From a virus, in IMG/VR virus record IMGVR_UViG_3300049222_000252, positions 1-58,995 of that record: DNA of 58,995 nucleotides, one strand, 5' to 3'. The number at the start of each line of letters is the position of its first letter. Within the stretch, counting starts at the first letter, position 1. This document shows, in pieces, positions 32,771 through 39,684 of the stretch. The translations under genes were made by a program, and so were the position numbers. A model generated the notes under the pieces. That model was not told the origin of the DNA. It worked only from the letters and a program-made list of their open reading frames with translations, and did not search any database.

Positions 32771-32810
32771 AGTCACGGTGAGAATCGAACTCACATTAAC
32801 CATTGTGACT
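32771..32810 (-). ncRNA. Minimal tRNA-like element 3 (acceptor and T arm only)
   Basis: Minus strand: AGTCAC, then AATGGTTAAT, then GTGAG-TTCGATT-CTCAC, then C-GTGACT. AGTCAC and GTGACT form a perfect 6-bp acceptor-like stem next to a perfect T arm, joined by a D-loop-like linker that keeps GG. No anticodon arm or second helix exists; the element is 40-41 nt. It recalls the elbow half of a tRNA. It lies 16 bases before a small gene, and a TGTC/GACA plus GCTA/TAGC hairpin precedes it at about 32829-32871. Confidence 0.6.
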
Positions 32811-32901
32811 AGTTTACCGCTTGCTCGTTTTATTTTATGTCGCTAAGGCGATAGCTCAACTACGACATTAGTTATACTGAATTTAAGCAGTTTGTTTCAA
32901 G

Positions 32902-33132
32902 TTATAGTACTTCAGCATTTTGTAGTACTTTTGGAACAGAAGTTGATGAAGTGTACGAGTTGTACTTTAACCAACATGATAAGTGTTCAAGATTTTCAGA
33001 CATTAGCTCATAAGCTTTATCATGATTGTATTTGAAAGTTTTGCCATTTTTGAATGTAACTTCGATGATAGCATTTTGATTGATTAGAGATTTACGAATG
33101 ACGAATCTTTTTGATTGAATTGAATTTTGCAT
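32902..33132 (-). CDS. First early gene: small basic protein
   Basis: A 76-residue protein (MQNSIQSKRFVIRKSLINQN, then AIIEVTFKNGKTFKYNHDKA) with a beta-hairpin-type middle and a single Cys. It is the first minus-strand gene after the control region, 28 bases behind promoter motif d. Position suggests very early expression. Not recognised. Confidence 0.6.
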   Translation of the reverse strand: MQNSIQSKRFVIRKSLINQNAIIEVTFKNGKTFKYNHDKAYELMSENLEHLSCWLKYNSYTSSTSVPKVLQNAEVL

Positions 33133-33160
33133 AGTTATGAATTTAAGTATTTATATTTGT

Positions 33161-33200
33161 TTATTATATTATCCAGTTGTTACTGTATTTTGTTTGTAAA
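33161..33200 (-). promoter_or_regulatory. Early promoter-like motif, copy d
   Basis: Minus strand: TTTACAAACAAAATAC, nine bases, TGGATAATATAATAA. This copy is intergenic and closest to the first early gene, which starts 28 bases downstream. Confidence 0.7.
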
Positions 33201-33288
33201 GAGTGTAGTTTTATTTATTACTAGTTTTTGTTAGGTAGTTATTACACTACACCTCTTTGTGTATAACTAATTAGTATTTGTTAGTTAC

Positions 33289-33327
33289 ATTATTATTATC
33301 CAAATGGTGTTGTATTATGTCTGTAAA
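33289..33327 (-). promoter_or_regulatory. Early promoter-like motif, copy e
   Basis: Minus strand: TTTACAGACATAATAC, nine bases, TGGATAATAATAATG. It is the most divergent copy, about 90 bases upstream of copy d with no gene between them; a GTGTAGT/ACTACAC inverted repeat lies in the interval, so it could start a short leader RNA. Confidence 0.6.
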
Positions 33328-33528
33328 GTATAATAATTAGCTTAGTAACATGTGTAGAAAAAGTCAAAACATTCTACGTAAATGGCTGAAAATCTGATAT
33401 ATATACGTAAAATTGTGGAAAAGTTGGGGGGCCCGGAAAAATTAAAAACGTTTTTGTAAATTGTTGATAATCAATAACATAGGGGGTAACACAAAACCCC
33501 TATATTTCTAACGTAATTTTTTCAGAAC

Positions 33529-33575
33529 TGTGACATTAGGGTTATAAGTATATAGAGTAAGGGGCTATTGTCACA
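33529..33575 (+). promoter_or_regulatory. Dyad operator-like element, copy 1, in the late control region
   Basis: TGTGACA, 33 bases, TGTCACA, containing AGAGTAAGGGGCTAT before the right arm. The same element in opposite orientation covers the start codon of the HTH regulator (25514-25559). The first TAAGTATATA motif lies between its arms, so a protein bound here could control late initiation. Confidence 0.55.
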
Positions 33576-33608
33576 CTTTTAACCATTTGTAAACAATCAC
33601 TTTCCTAT

Positions 33609-33628
33609 GTAAGTATATAGAATATAAA
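33609..33628 (+). promoter_or_regulatory. Late promoter-like motif
   Basis: GTAAGTATATAGAATATAAA lies about 15 bases before the first late gene. Related copies are at 33543-33560 (within the dyad) and 35455-35472. The shared core is TAAGTATATA followed by an A/G-rich tail. It is a candidate site for the phage sigma factor. Confidence 0.45.
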
Positions 33629-33642
33629 AGAATTTAGAAAAT

Positions 33643-34101
33643 ATGGCAATAATTTATTCATACCCTGCTATTGACAATGTATCATCAGGTGATTTAATAC
33701 TAATATCAGACTCTAGCAAGTCAAACGCAACAAAATCAGCCACAGTTAACCAACTGTCAGCTTACATTGTACCTGGTATTAATGTTTATGACTCTTATAC
33801 AGCGTTGTTAACACAAACGAGTACCAATGCTCCTGTAGCTACAGTACTGTCAAATAACCTAACAGCTACGCTCACTTGGGCACGCACAGGCGTGGGGGTT
33901 TATACGTTGACAGCTAGCGCAGCTACTTTTACAGCTAATAAAACGATAGTATTTTTAAATGCAGGTTCAGGCATACCACTTATTTCTGCAGAAAGAACAA
34001 GTGACACTGTTTTAACAGTAAAAACATTTGTACCTAGTAGTGGCGCCGCTGTTGACGCTTCTATAACAAACGGAGCTTTTGAAGTAAGAATCTACTCTTA
34101 A
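33643..34101 (+). CDS. Tail fibre-type protein with MAIIYSYP anchor
   Basis: A 152-residue protein. Residues 1-35 (MAIIYSYPAIDNVSSGDLIL) resemble the N-terminus of the next gene, suggesting a shared virion-attachment module. The remainder is Thr/Ala-rich beta sequence (LTASAATFTANKTIVFLNAG), typical of a small fibre or fibre-tip domain. It is the first gene of the late arm. Receptor binding is inferred. Confidence 0.6.
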   Translation: MAIIYSYPAIDNVSSGDLILISDSSKSNATKSATVNQLSAYIVPGINVYDSYTALLTQTSTNAPVATVLSNNLTATLTWARTGVGVYTLTASAATFTANKTIVFLNAGSGIPLISAERTSDTVLTVKTFVPSSGAAVDASITNGAFEVRIYS

Positions 34102-34111
34102 CAAATAACAC

Positions 34112-35185
34112 ATGGCAATAATTTATTCATACCCTTTAGTAACGAGTTTATCTGACTCAGATCTTATGCTTATAACATCTAGAGATAACGATAATGAGCT
34201 ATTTACTGGTAGCGTTAAGTATGAAACGCTAAAAGACAGTATATTATCTAGCTTTAACGGTACAGATAATTACATACCTAAGTTTTCTCAAGGAGCTCTT
34301 GTTAACTCTAATATATATCAAAGCGGAACAAACATCGGTATTGGAACTAATAGCCCTAATAACTTATTAGAAATAGAAACAGAAGATGGATCAGGCGTTA
34401 CGGGCAATGATGGCATATTTGTAAAAACTCCACAACCTGGCGTAGCGCCTATTATAGGTTATAAACAACCATTTATATCGATAGGTACGTCTGACGAAAC
34501 CGGAGCAACTTCCACGATTTATTTAGGCGAGGACGCCACGGCGACAGGCCAAGAAACTAAAATTGAATACGATCGAGATAGTGATACTTTAGGTATATTT
34601 GCTAAAGGGCAAGGAACATACAGAGAGCACGTGAGATTTGGAAATCCAAGTAGTACTTCCCCAAGAACTTATTTTTCTGGTGACGTAGGTATTGGAACAA
34701 ACGCTCCTTCTCAAAAATTAGATGTAGTTGGATCTATCGAGGTTAGCGATGGTATTTATATTGGCGGCACTGCTGCTGCTAACAAATTAGACGATTATGA
34801 AAAAGGTGAGTTTACACCTCAACTTACTACAAGCGGTACAGAACCAAGTATAACTACTAAACAAGGAAGATATACTAAAATAGGTGATACTGTATTTGTT
34901 GAAATTAGAATAAGGGACTTTGTTTCTGAAAACGAATCAAACGCTGTAACAGGTTGCACTAACTTACCTTTCACTGTTTTAGATACACTCTCAAGCACGT
35001 TTGTTACTGGTAGTGCTTTTGGTAGTAATTACTCAAGTAACTCAACTTATGCGGGTAGGCAATATGTTTATGCGCTTGATAATACAACAACTCTAACATT
35101 TAGAAATGGAGAATTACTTGGGATAGGCTTTGAGTCGGATAACACTTCAGAAGTTTCAGCGTCTATAATTTACAAAACAGCATAA
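34112..35185 (+). CDS. Tail fibre protein
   Basis: A 357-residue protein opening MAIIYSYPLVTSLSDSDLML, the same anchor as its neighbour. It contains the phage fibre repeat pair NIGIGTNSPNNLLEIE and VGIGTNAPSQKLDVVGSIEV, then a C-terminal beta domain (GEFTPQLTTSGTEPSITTKQ) like those of receptor-binding tips. It should form part of the adsorption apparatus. There is no chaperone-type C-terminus. Confidence 0.75.
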   Translation: MAIIYSYPLVTSLSDSDLMLITSRDNDNELFTGSVKYETLKDSILSSFNGTDNYIPKFSQGALVNSNIYQSGTNIGIGTNSPNNLLEIETEDGSGVTGNDGIFVKTPQPGVAPIIGYKQPFISIGTSDETGATSTIYLGEDATATGQETKIEYDRDSDTLGIFAKGQGTYREHVRFGNPSSTSPRTYFSGDVGIGTNAPSQKLDVVGSIEVSDGIYIGGTAAANKLDDYEKGEFTPQLTTSGTEPSITTKQGRYTKIGDTVFVEIRIRDFVSENESNAVTGCTNLPFTVLDTLSSTFVTGSAFGSNYSSNSTYAGRQYVYALDNTTTLTFRNGELLGIGFESDNTSEVSASIIYKTA

Positions 35186-35195
35186 ATAAATAAAA

Positions 35196-35438
35196 ATGGC
35201 ATTAGCAAAAACAAGAACATTAAATAAAATAGAAATTGTAGGAAGTCTTAAACACCTACAAGCGCGTTACGAAATTAAAGTAACAGACGGAGAAGAAGTA
35301 GTAGCAACATCTTACGAAAGAGAAAGCTACGCACCAAACACGTCGATAGCAAGTTTACCAACAGAGCTACAACCATATGCTACAACAGCATGGACAAGCG
35401 ATGTTGTATCTGCTTACAACGATCATATAGCAGAGTAA
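35196..35438 (+). CDS. Small tail-associated protein
   Basis: An 80-residue protein (MALAKTRTLNKIEIVGSLKH) of beta then helical sequence, ten bases after the fibre gene. Short proteins with this ALAKTRTLNKIEIV-type opening often follow fibre genes in marine phages; their role is unknown. Confidence 0.6.
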   Translation: MALAKTRTLNKIEIVGSLKHLQARYEIKVTDGEEVVATSYERESYAPNTSIASLPTELQPYATTAWTSDVVSAYNDHIAE

Positions 35439-35454
35439 AAATTACTTAAATCAA

Positions 35455-35472
35455 GTAAGTATATAAAATATA
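35455..35472 (+). promoter_or_regulatory. Late promoter-like motif upstream of the chaperonin block
   Basis: GTAAGTATATAAAATATA shares its core with the motif before the first late gene. It lies 52 bases before the next small gene and about 370 before groEL, so it could give the chaperonins a start of their own. The leader that follows is rich in A and C. Confidence 0.4.
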
Positions 35473-35523
35473 CCCGGCCAGGGAAATGGCAACCAAATAA
35501 ACTAATATAAAAACCAAAACCAA

Positions 35524-35811
35524 ATGACACTATATTATAGGACTCAATCGTGGTCTAGTCAACCACAACCATCTGATAAAACCGTAGAATACTGGAAGCA
35601 CGCCGCTGAAAAGAAAAACTGGCGTATTGTACAATTGCCAAACGGATTTTATCAAACCGAATGCCAAGATCCTAATAAAGAAACTTGGATCGACGTAACA
35701 AGACGCGAAACCATAGAAGGAGCTGAAGCTGCAATAGATGCATCGATAGAGCATTACGAAAAAAAGCTAGGCTTTTTACGCGGACCGCAAGTTGTTAAAA
35801 CGTTTGAATAA
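35524..35811 (+). CDS. Hypothetical protein upstream of groEL
   Basis: A 95-residue protein (MTLYYRTQSWSSQPQPSDKT) with Trp-rich N-terminus and a C-terminal helix (IEGAEAAIDASIEHYEKKLG). It begins after an A/C-rich leader. It is likely co-transcribed with groEL 27 bases downstream. Not recognised. Confidence 0.6.
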   Translation: MTLYYRTQSWSSQPQPSDKTVEYWKHAAEKKNWRIVQLPNGFYQTECQDPNKETWIDVTRRETIEGAEAAIDASIEHYEKKLGFLRGPQVVKTFE

Positions 35812-35838
35812 ACAATCAATATAATTTAATTAAATCTA

Positions 35839-37392
35839 ATGTCAGACGCAATAGTAAAAAACCTTAACTTCGGTGAGCAAGCCCGAGCTGAAGTATTTGA
35901 AGGTATTGAAAAGTTAACACAAGCCGTTAGCTCTACACTCGGGGCTAGCGGTAAGTGTGTAATGCTTGAAGATGGGCAAGGTAAACCTGTTATTACAAAA
36001 GACGGTGTTACAGTAGCAGATAGTATTATTCTTTTAGATCCTGTAGAAAACATGGGTGCTACGCTTTTAAAAGAAGCCGCGCGAAAAACCGTAAAAGAAG
36101 CAGGCGACGGAACTACTACAGCTACAGTGTTAGCACATGCTATATTACAGCACGCTAACAACAGAGATGATGTTAATACACGTGATATGAAAAACGGTAT
36201 TGATTTAGCTGTAAAGAAAGTTGTAACGTATCTAGAAAACGCTTCTGTAGAAGTTACAGATGATATGTTAGATCATGTAGCAACGATTAGTTGCAATAAC
36301 GACGTTGAGCTTGGTAAGATCATAGGCGATGCGTTTAGATCTGTAGACAGAACAGGTGTTGTAATGATGGAAGCAACTGAAGACAATGAAACATCAGTTG
36401 AAATAGTAGAAGGAATTGAGTACGACAAAGGACTTGTTAATTCACATTTTATTACAAGTAAAACCAAACGTGCTGCCGAACTAGAAAACCCTCTAGTATT
36501 AATTGTAGAATCACCAGTTGAGAATATACGTAAAATACAAAGTGTACTCGAGTTTGTGATTAAAAACAACAAAGCGCTTTTAATTATTGCCGACTGTGAG
36601 CAAGCTGTCACATCAGCTCTTGCGATGAATAAAGTAAAAGGCAATATTAAAGTAAATGTAATCAATGCGCCTACATATGGCGTAAGTAAAAAAGATACGC
36701 TTTCAGATTTAGCATTGCTAACCGGAGCTACTGTAATCAATGAAGATCTTGGTGATGATATGGATTTAATCCAACCAGAATACTTAGGTCAAGCAGTTAA
36801 AAGTGTAACAACAGACACTGAAACAATAATTCAAGTTGATACAGATAACCCTAAAATCGACGAGCTTATATCTAGTTTAAAAGAACAATTAGTTAAAACA
36901 AAAAATCCTAATAAAGTTACTAAACTAGAAAAAAGACTTGCTCGCGTCTCTGGTAAAGTTGCTATTGTAAAAGTTGGGGCAAATTCTGAAATTGAATTAA
37001 AAGAAAAACAAGATAGAGTCGAAGACGCTATTTGTGCTACTAAAGCCGCTGTTAAAGAAGGTATTGTATCTGGTGGTGGTATTGCTCTTTTGAATGCTTC
37101 ACAAAATATAGAAGCAAGTAGTAAAGCCGAGCAGGTGTTACTTGATTCTATTCAAGCACCGTTCAAAACTATACTGAGCAATGCTGGTATTGAATCTTAC
37201 AAGATGCCTGATGCTGTGGGTGAAGGTTTAAATGTGGTTACAGGAAATATGGTAAATATGATACAGTCCGGTATCATAGACCCACTGCTCGTAACTAAGA
37301 GCGCTCTTCGGAACGCGGCTTCTGTAGCTACAACAATATTATCTACCGATTGTGTAATTAATAATCTTAGAATTAATGAAGGCAATAGGTAG
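35839..37392 (+). CDS. groEL: Chaperonin GroEL (HSP60), phage-encoded
   Basis: A 517-residue chaperonin with all domains. The equatorial ATP site shows ITKDGVTVA (Asp55) and GDGTTTATVLA (89-99); the apical domain (GIEYDKGLVNSHFITSKTKR) is complete; the C-terminal equatorial part has RVEDAICATKAAVKEGIVSG. It lacks the GGM-rich tail of bacterial GroEL (548 residues in E. coli) and ends NNLRINEGNR. It should form the folding barrel with GroES encoded immediately downstream; likely clients are the abundant capsid or tail proteins. Full-length chaperonins are rare in phages of this size. Confidence 0.96.
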   Translation: MSDAIVKNLNFGEQARAEVFEGIEKLTQAVSSTLGASGKCVMLEDGQGKPVITKDGVTVADSIILLDPVENMGATLLKEAARKTVKEAGDGTTTATVLAHAILQHANNRDDVNTRDMKNGIDLAVKKVVTYLENASVEVTDDMLDHVATISCNNDVELGKIIGDAFRSVDRTGVVMMEATEDNETSVEIVEGIEYDKGLVNSHFITSKTKRAAELENPLVLIVESPVENIRKIQSVLEFVIKNNKALLIIADCEQAVTSALAMNKVKGNIKVNVINAPTYGVSKKDTLSDLALLTGATVINEDLGDDMDLIQPEYLGQAVKSVTTDTETIIQVDTDNPKIDELISSLKEQLVKTKNPNKVTKLEKRLARVSGKVAIVKVGANSEIELKEKQDRVEDAICATKAAVKEGIVSGGGIALLNASQNIEASSKAEQVLLDSIQAPFKTILSNAGIESYKMPDAVGEGLNVVTGNMVNMIQSGIIDPLLVTKSALRNAASVATTILSTDCVINNLRINEGNR

Positions 37393-37636
37393 AAACTTAA
37401 TAGTAAACAAACATAAGGTAGGGGCTGCTAAAACAAAAGGCGGCCTTATCTTGGCTGAAAAACAAAGAGATGACATTAGGTATATAACTGCTGATGTAGT
37501 CTCTGTTGGTGATGAAGTCGCAGGCATAAACAAAGGCGATAAAATATATTACGACAAACACGCTGGTCACGGTATAGAGTTTGAAGATGAAAAATATATT
37601 GTTATTAAAATACAAGACGTTGTTGTAGTTCTATGA
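37376..37636 (+). CDS. groES: Co-chaperonin GroES, phage-encoded
   Basis: An 86-residue GroES: IGRNLIVNKHKVGAAKTKGG has the mobile-loop position (KTKGGLILAEKQ), followed by ADVVSVGDEVAGINKGDKIY and a final KYIVIKIQDVVVVL, matching the beta-barrel of about 95 residues. It overlaps the groEL end by 17 bases, the reverse of the usual groES-groEL order in bacteria. It should cap the GroEL ring. Confidence 0.92.
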   Translation: MKAIGRNLIVNKHKVGAAKTKGGLILAEKQRDDIRYITADVVSVGDEVAGINKGDKIYYDKHAGHGIEFEDEKYIVIKIQDVVVVL

Positions 37637-38079
37637 AAAGGCTAGAGGCAAGGGATATCAAAGATATGAACTTGTTAAAACACTATCGAATAATAAGACG
37701 GTGGGCTTGTAGAAACAACAACCTTTTAGATGCAGATCTAGAAGTGTTAATATATCTTGATTGTTTTGGTCTTTTTAATAAACAAGATTTTAAGCTAGGT
37801 ATATATTCTTATAGCTGGGACAATAGGCGTTTTAATAGATTACTTAAAGAAGGTTGGATTACTGTTTGGAGAGAAAGAAACAGGACCACGCAAAAGTATA
37901 ATATATATAAAACATCTTTTAAATGTCAACAGCTTATACAACGTATATACCGTATGATGCTAGGCGAAGAAGATATACCAACAAGCACAAGAAGAAACAG
38001 TATAATGAAAGGTGGTAGTTACTCTGATAAAGTTTTAATTACTGCTATTAAAAATGTTAACAACGATAAAAATAGATAA
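37633..38079 (+). CDS. Winged-helix-like protein, possible late regulator
   Basis: A 148-residue basic protein, MKRLEARDIKDMNLLKHYRI then IRRWACRNNNLLDADLEVLI. The central YSYSWDNRRFNRLLKEGWIT followed by VWRERNRTTQKYNIYKTS has the shape of a MarR-type winged helix (recognition helix then beta wing). Similar proteins occur in Bacteroidetes phages; DNA binding is inferred. It overlaps groES by four bases. Confidence 0.55.
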   Translation: MKRLEARDIKDMNLLKHYRIIRRWACRNNNLLDADLEVLIYLDCFGLFNKQDFKLGIYSYSWDNRRFNRLLKEGWITVWRERNRTTQKYNIYKTSFKCQQLIQRIYRMMLGEEDIPTSTRRNSIMKGGSYSDKVLITAIKNVNNDKNR

Positions 38080-38081
38080 TT

Positions 38082-38486
38082 ATGCCTAAAAAAGGAATGC
38101 AGTACGATTACAAAGAAGCGTACAATAAAAATTTAAAACCGTCTGCGAGACTACACTATTTAGAAAATGCTAGGCATGATAAAGACTCTGCAGCTAAACT
38201 TGTAGATCCAATGATGGCTTCTGTAGGTATTGAACCTCAAATGACTTTTCAACCTCCCATGCCTGCTAACCAAATGGGTACAGCTAAACCTTTATTTAAT
38301 CCTAAAACGCAAGCATCAGCTGAGACTATATATGGAACGCCTGAGCAAAGACAAATGTCAGTTAACTCTGCGTTTATGATGGAATCACCTTTAGAAGGAA
38401 ACGCTTTTATTGGCGCTAAAATGGCTGCGGAAAAAGCTGGTGAATCTACTTTTGAAGTTGATGGAAAAACATTTAAAGTAAAATAA
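38082..38486 (+). CDS. Hypothetical virion-region protein
   Basis: A 134-residue protein (MPKKGMQYDYKEAYNKNLKP) with an extended Pro/Met/Gln-rich middle (MTFQPPMPANQMGTAKPLFN) and a short beta end (STFEVDGKTFKVK). It is likely unstructured in part. No family can be named. Confidence 0.55.
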   Translation: MPKKGMQYDYKEAYNKNLKPSARLHYLENARHDKDSAAKLVDPMMASVGIEPQMTFQPPMPANQMGTAKPLFNPKTQASAETIYGTPEQRQMSVNSAFMMESPLEGNAFIGAKMAAEKAGESTFEVDGKTFKVK

Positions 38487-38492
38487 ATAATT

Positions 38493-38702
38493 ATGAAACA
38501 CTCAATAGATAAAATAATTAAAACACCTGTACTTGAAGGGCAAGTAGGAGAAAATGCTTTATGGGAAGGACCTTTAGATACTGCAGGTTTCCCAATGGGT
38601 AAAGGCAGTAGCTCGGGCAAGAGTGGTATGCAAGTTAAAAAATATCCTTGCAAGTCTTATGACTTACAACCACCTATTACGCAGCGCGCGAAAATGGGTT
38701 AA
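38493..38702 (+). CDS. Small hypothetical protein
   Basis: A 69-residue Gly/Ser/Lys-containing protein (ALWEGPLDTAGFPMGKGSSS) ending QPPITQRAKMG. It lies next to the endolysin gene, with the stop overlapping its ATG. Unknown. Confidence 0.55.
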   Translation: MKHSIDKIIKTPVLEGQVGENALWEGPLDTAGFPMGKGSSSGKSGMQVKKYPCKSYDLQPPITQRAKMG

Positions 38703-39055
38703 TGAAGTATTTTAATTATGAAGAATTTGACTCGCCTGATGTACAGGGCTCAGGTCAAATGATGAGTAAAAAACTACTTGACATATTAGACAAAGTAAGA
38801 AAAAGTTTTGGTAAACCTATTGTTATAAACTCTGGGTATCGAACGCTTGCGCATAACGAATCTGTAGGCGGGACTGAAAATTCTTCTCATTTAAAAGGGT
38901 TAGCGGTTGATATTGCGTGTAATAATAGTATTGATAGATATACACTAACAAAGCTTTTAATGTTTCACGGTGTTAATAGGTTTGGTATAGCTAAAACATT
39001 TATACATGTTGATATGGATCCTGATAAATCACCTAATGTAATCTGGACGTACTAA
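38702..39055 (+). CDS. Endolysin: M15-family peptidase
   Basis: A 117-residue zinc peptidase of the M15 type. The signature is complete: SGYRT (Arg47), SSHLKGLAVDI (His63, Asp70) and the last ligand in FIHVDMD (His102). M15 phage enzymes cut the L-Ala-D-Glu or D-Ala cross-link region of peptidoglycan. There is no signal peptide or cell-wall-binding domain, so release would depend on the holin encoded 1.4 kb downstream. Confidence 0.9.
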   Translation: MKYFNYEEFDSPDVQGSGQMMSKKLLDILDKVRKSFGKPIVINSGYRTLAHNESVGGTENSSHLKGLAVDIACNNSIDRYTLTKLLMFHGVNRFGIAKTFIHVDMDPDKSPNVIWTY

Positions 39056-39324
39056 TGGCTGTAGATAAAAAAACACTTAAGTGTAATAAGCCTCGGCGTA
39101 CGCCAGGCCATAAAACAAAATCTCACATCGTAAAGGCTTGCGAAAGTGGCATAGAAAAAATTATACGCTTTGGTCAGCAAGGCGTTAAAACAGCTGGTAA
39201 ACCTAAAGAAGGTGAGTCAGCAAAGCAAAAAGCAAGACGTGCAAGTTTTAAAGCACGCCATGCTAAAAATATTAAAAAAGGTAAAATGTCTGCCGCATAT
39301 TGGGCTGACAAAGTAAAATGGTAA
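39055..39324 (+). CDS. Small basic phage protein (RFGQQG...RRASFKARHA type)
   Basis: An 89-residue Lys-rich protein. IIRFGQQGVKTAGKPKEGES followed by KARRASFKARHAKNIKKGKM and SAAYWADKVKW is a pattern seen in small proteins of many phages, usually near structural genes. The role is unknown; basic charge and a conserved C-terminal Trp suggest nucleic-acid or capsid contact. Its start overlaps the endolysin stop. Confidence 0.7.
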   Translation: MAVDKKTLKCNKPRRTPGHKTKSHIVKACESGIEKIIRFGQQGVKTAGKPKEGESAKQKARRASFKARHAKNIKKGKMSAAYWADKVKW

Positions 39325-39388
39325 ACAGATTAGGACTGTACAAACCTAGCCTAACACAAACACTAACACTAACATAAACACAAACACA

Positions 39389-39682
39389 ATGGCAAAATTT
39401 ATTGAGATTAAATCAAGCGGATCAGGTCTTGCAGGAGGTAATATTCTTATCAACGCAGACGAAGTTCTTTTAGTCGCAGCTGCTTCAGCTACTACAACTA
39501 CACTTACAATGTCTAGCGCTTCCACTGGTGGCGATGTAATTACAGTTACACACGCTAGCGTTGGAACTACTCCTTCAGTTCGTGATGCTATCAATGCTGC
39601 ACTTACTGCTAACCCAGGAGGCGTAAAAGCTAAAGTACAATTACCAACTGGAATCACTGTTTCAGGTATTGCAATTGCATAA
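39389..39682 (+). CDS. Small beta-rich protein with A/C-rich leader
   Basis: A 97-residue Thr/Ala/Ser-rich protein (AKFIEIKSSGSGLAGGNILI, later TGGDVITVTHASVGTTPSVR) with the look of a small virion decoration or fibre component. It is preceded by about 40 bases made almost only of A and C (39350-39388), an unstructured leader often seen before strongly translated genes. Function inferred weakly. Confidence 0.55.
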   Translation: MAKFIEIKSSGSGLAGGNILINADEVLLVAAASATTTTLTMSSASTGGDVITVTHASVGTTPSVRDAINAALTANPGGVKAKVQLPTGITVSGIAIA

Positions 39683-39684
39683 TT

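Larger units (their letters stand above)
33133..33642. other. Divergent control region between early and late arms
   Basis: A 510-base gene-free segment. From left to right it holds two early promoter motifs (minus strand), a GTGTAGT/ACTACAC inverted repeat and a partly repeated CTAACAAA-type stretch, two TACGTAAA sites (33368-33402), an isolated G/C block TTGGGGGGCCCGG near 33425, the TGTGACA dyad (33529-33575) and two TAAGTATATA motifs facing the late arm. It is the natural place for divergent promoters and possibly the replication origin; no origin repeats are clear enough to assert one. Confidence 0.7.

Noticed and set aside
30761-33301. TTATCCA within the early motifs read as DnaA boxes (TTATCCACA).
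   Set aside because: The last two bases of the box never match, and the sites are part of a longer motif with fixed spacing immediately upstream of start codons, which fits promoters better.
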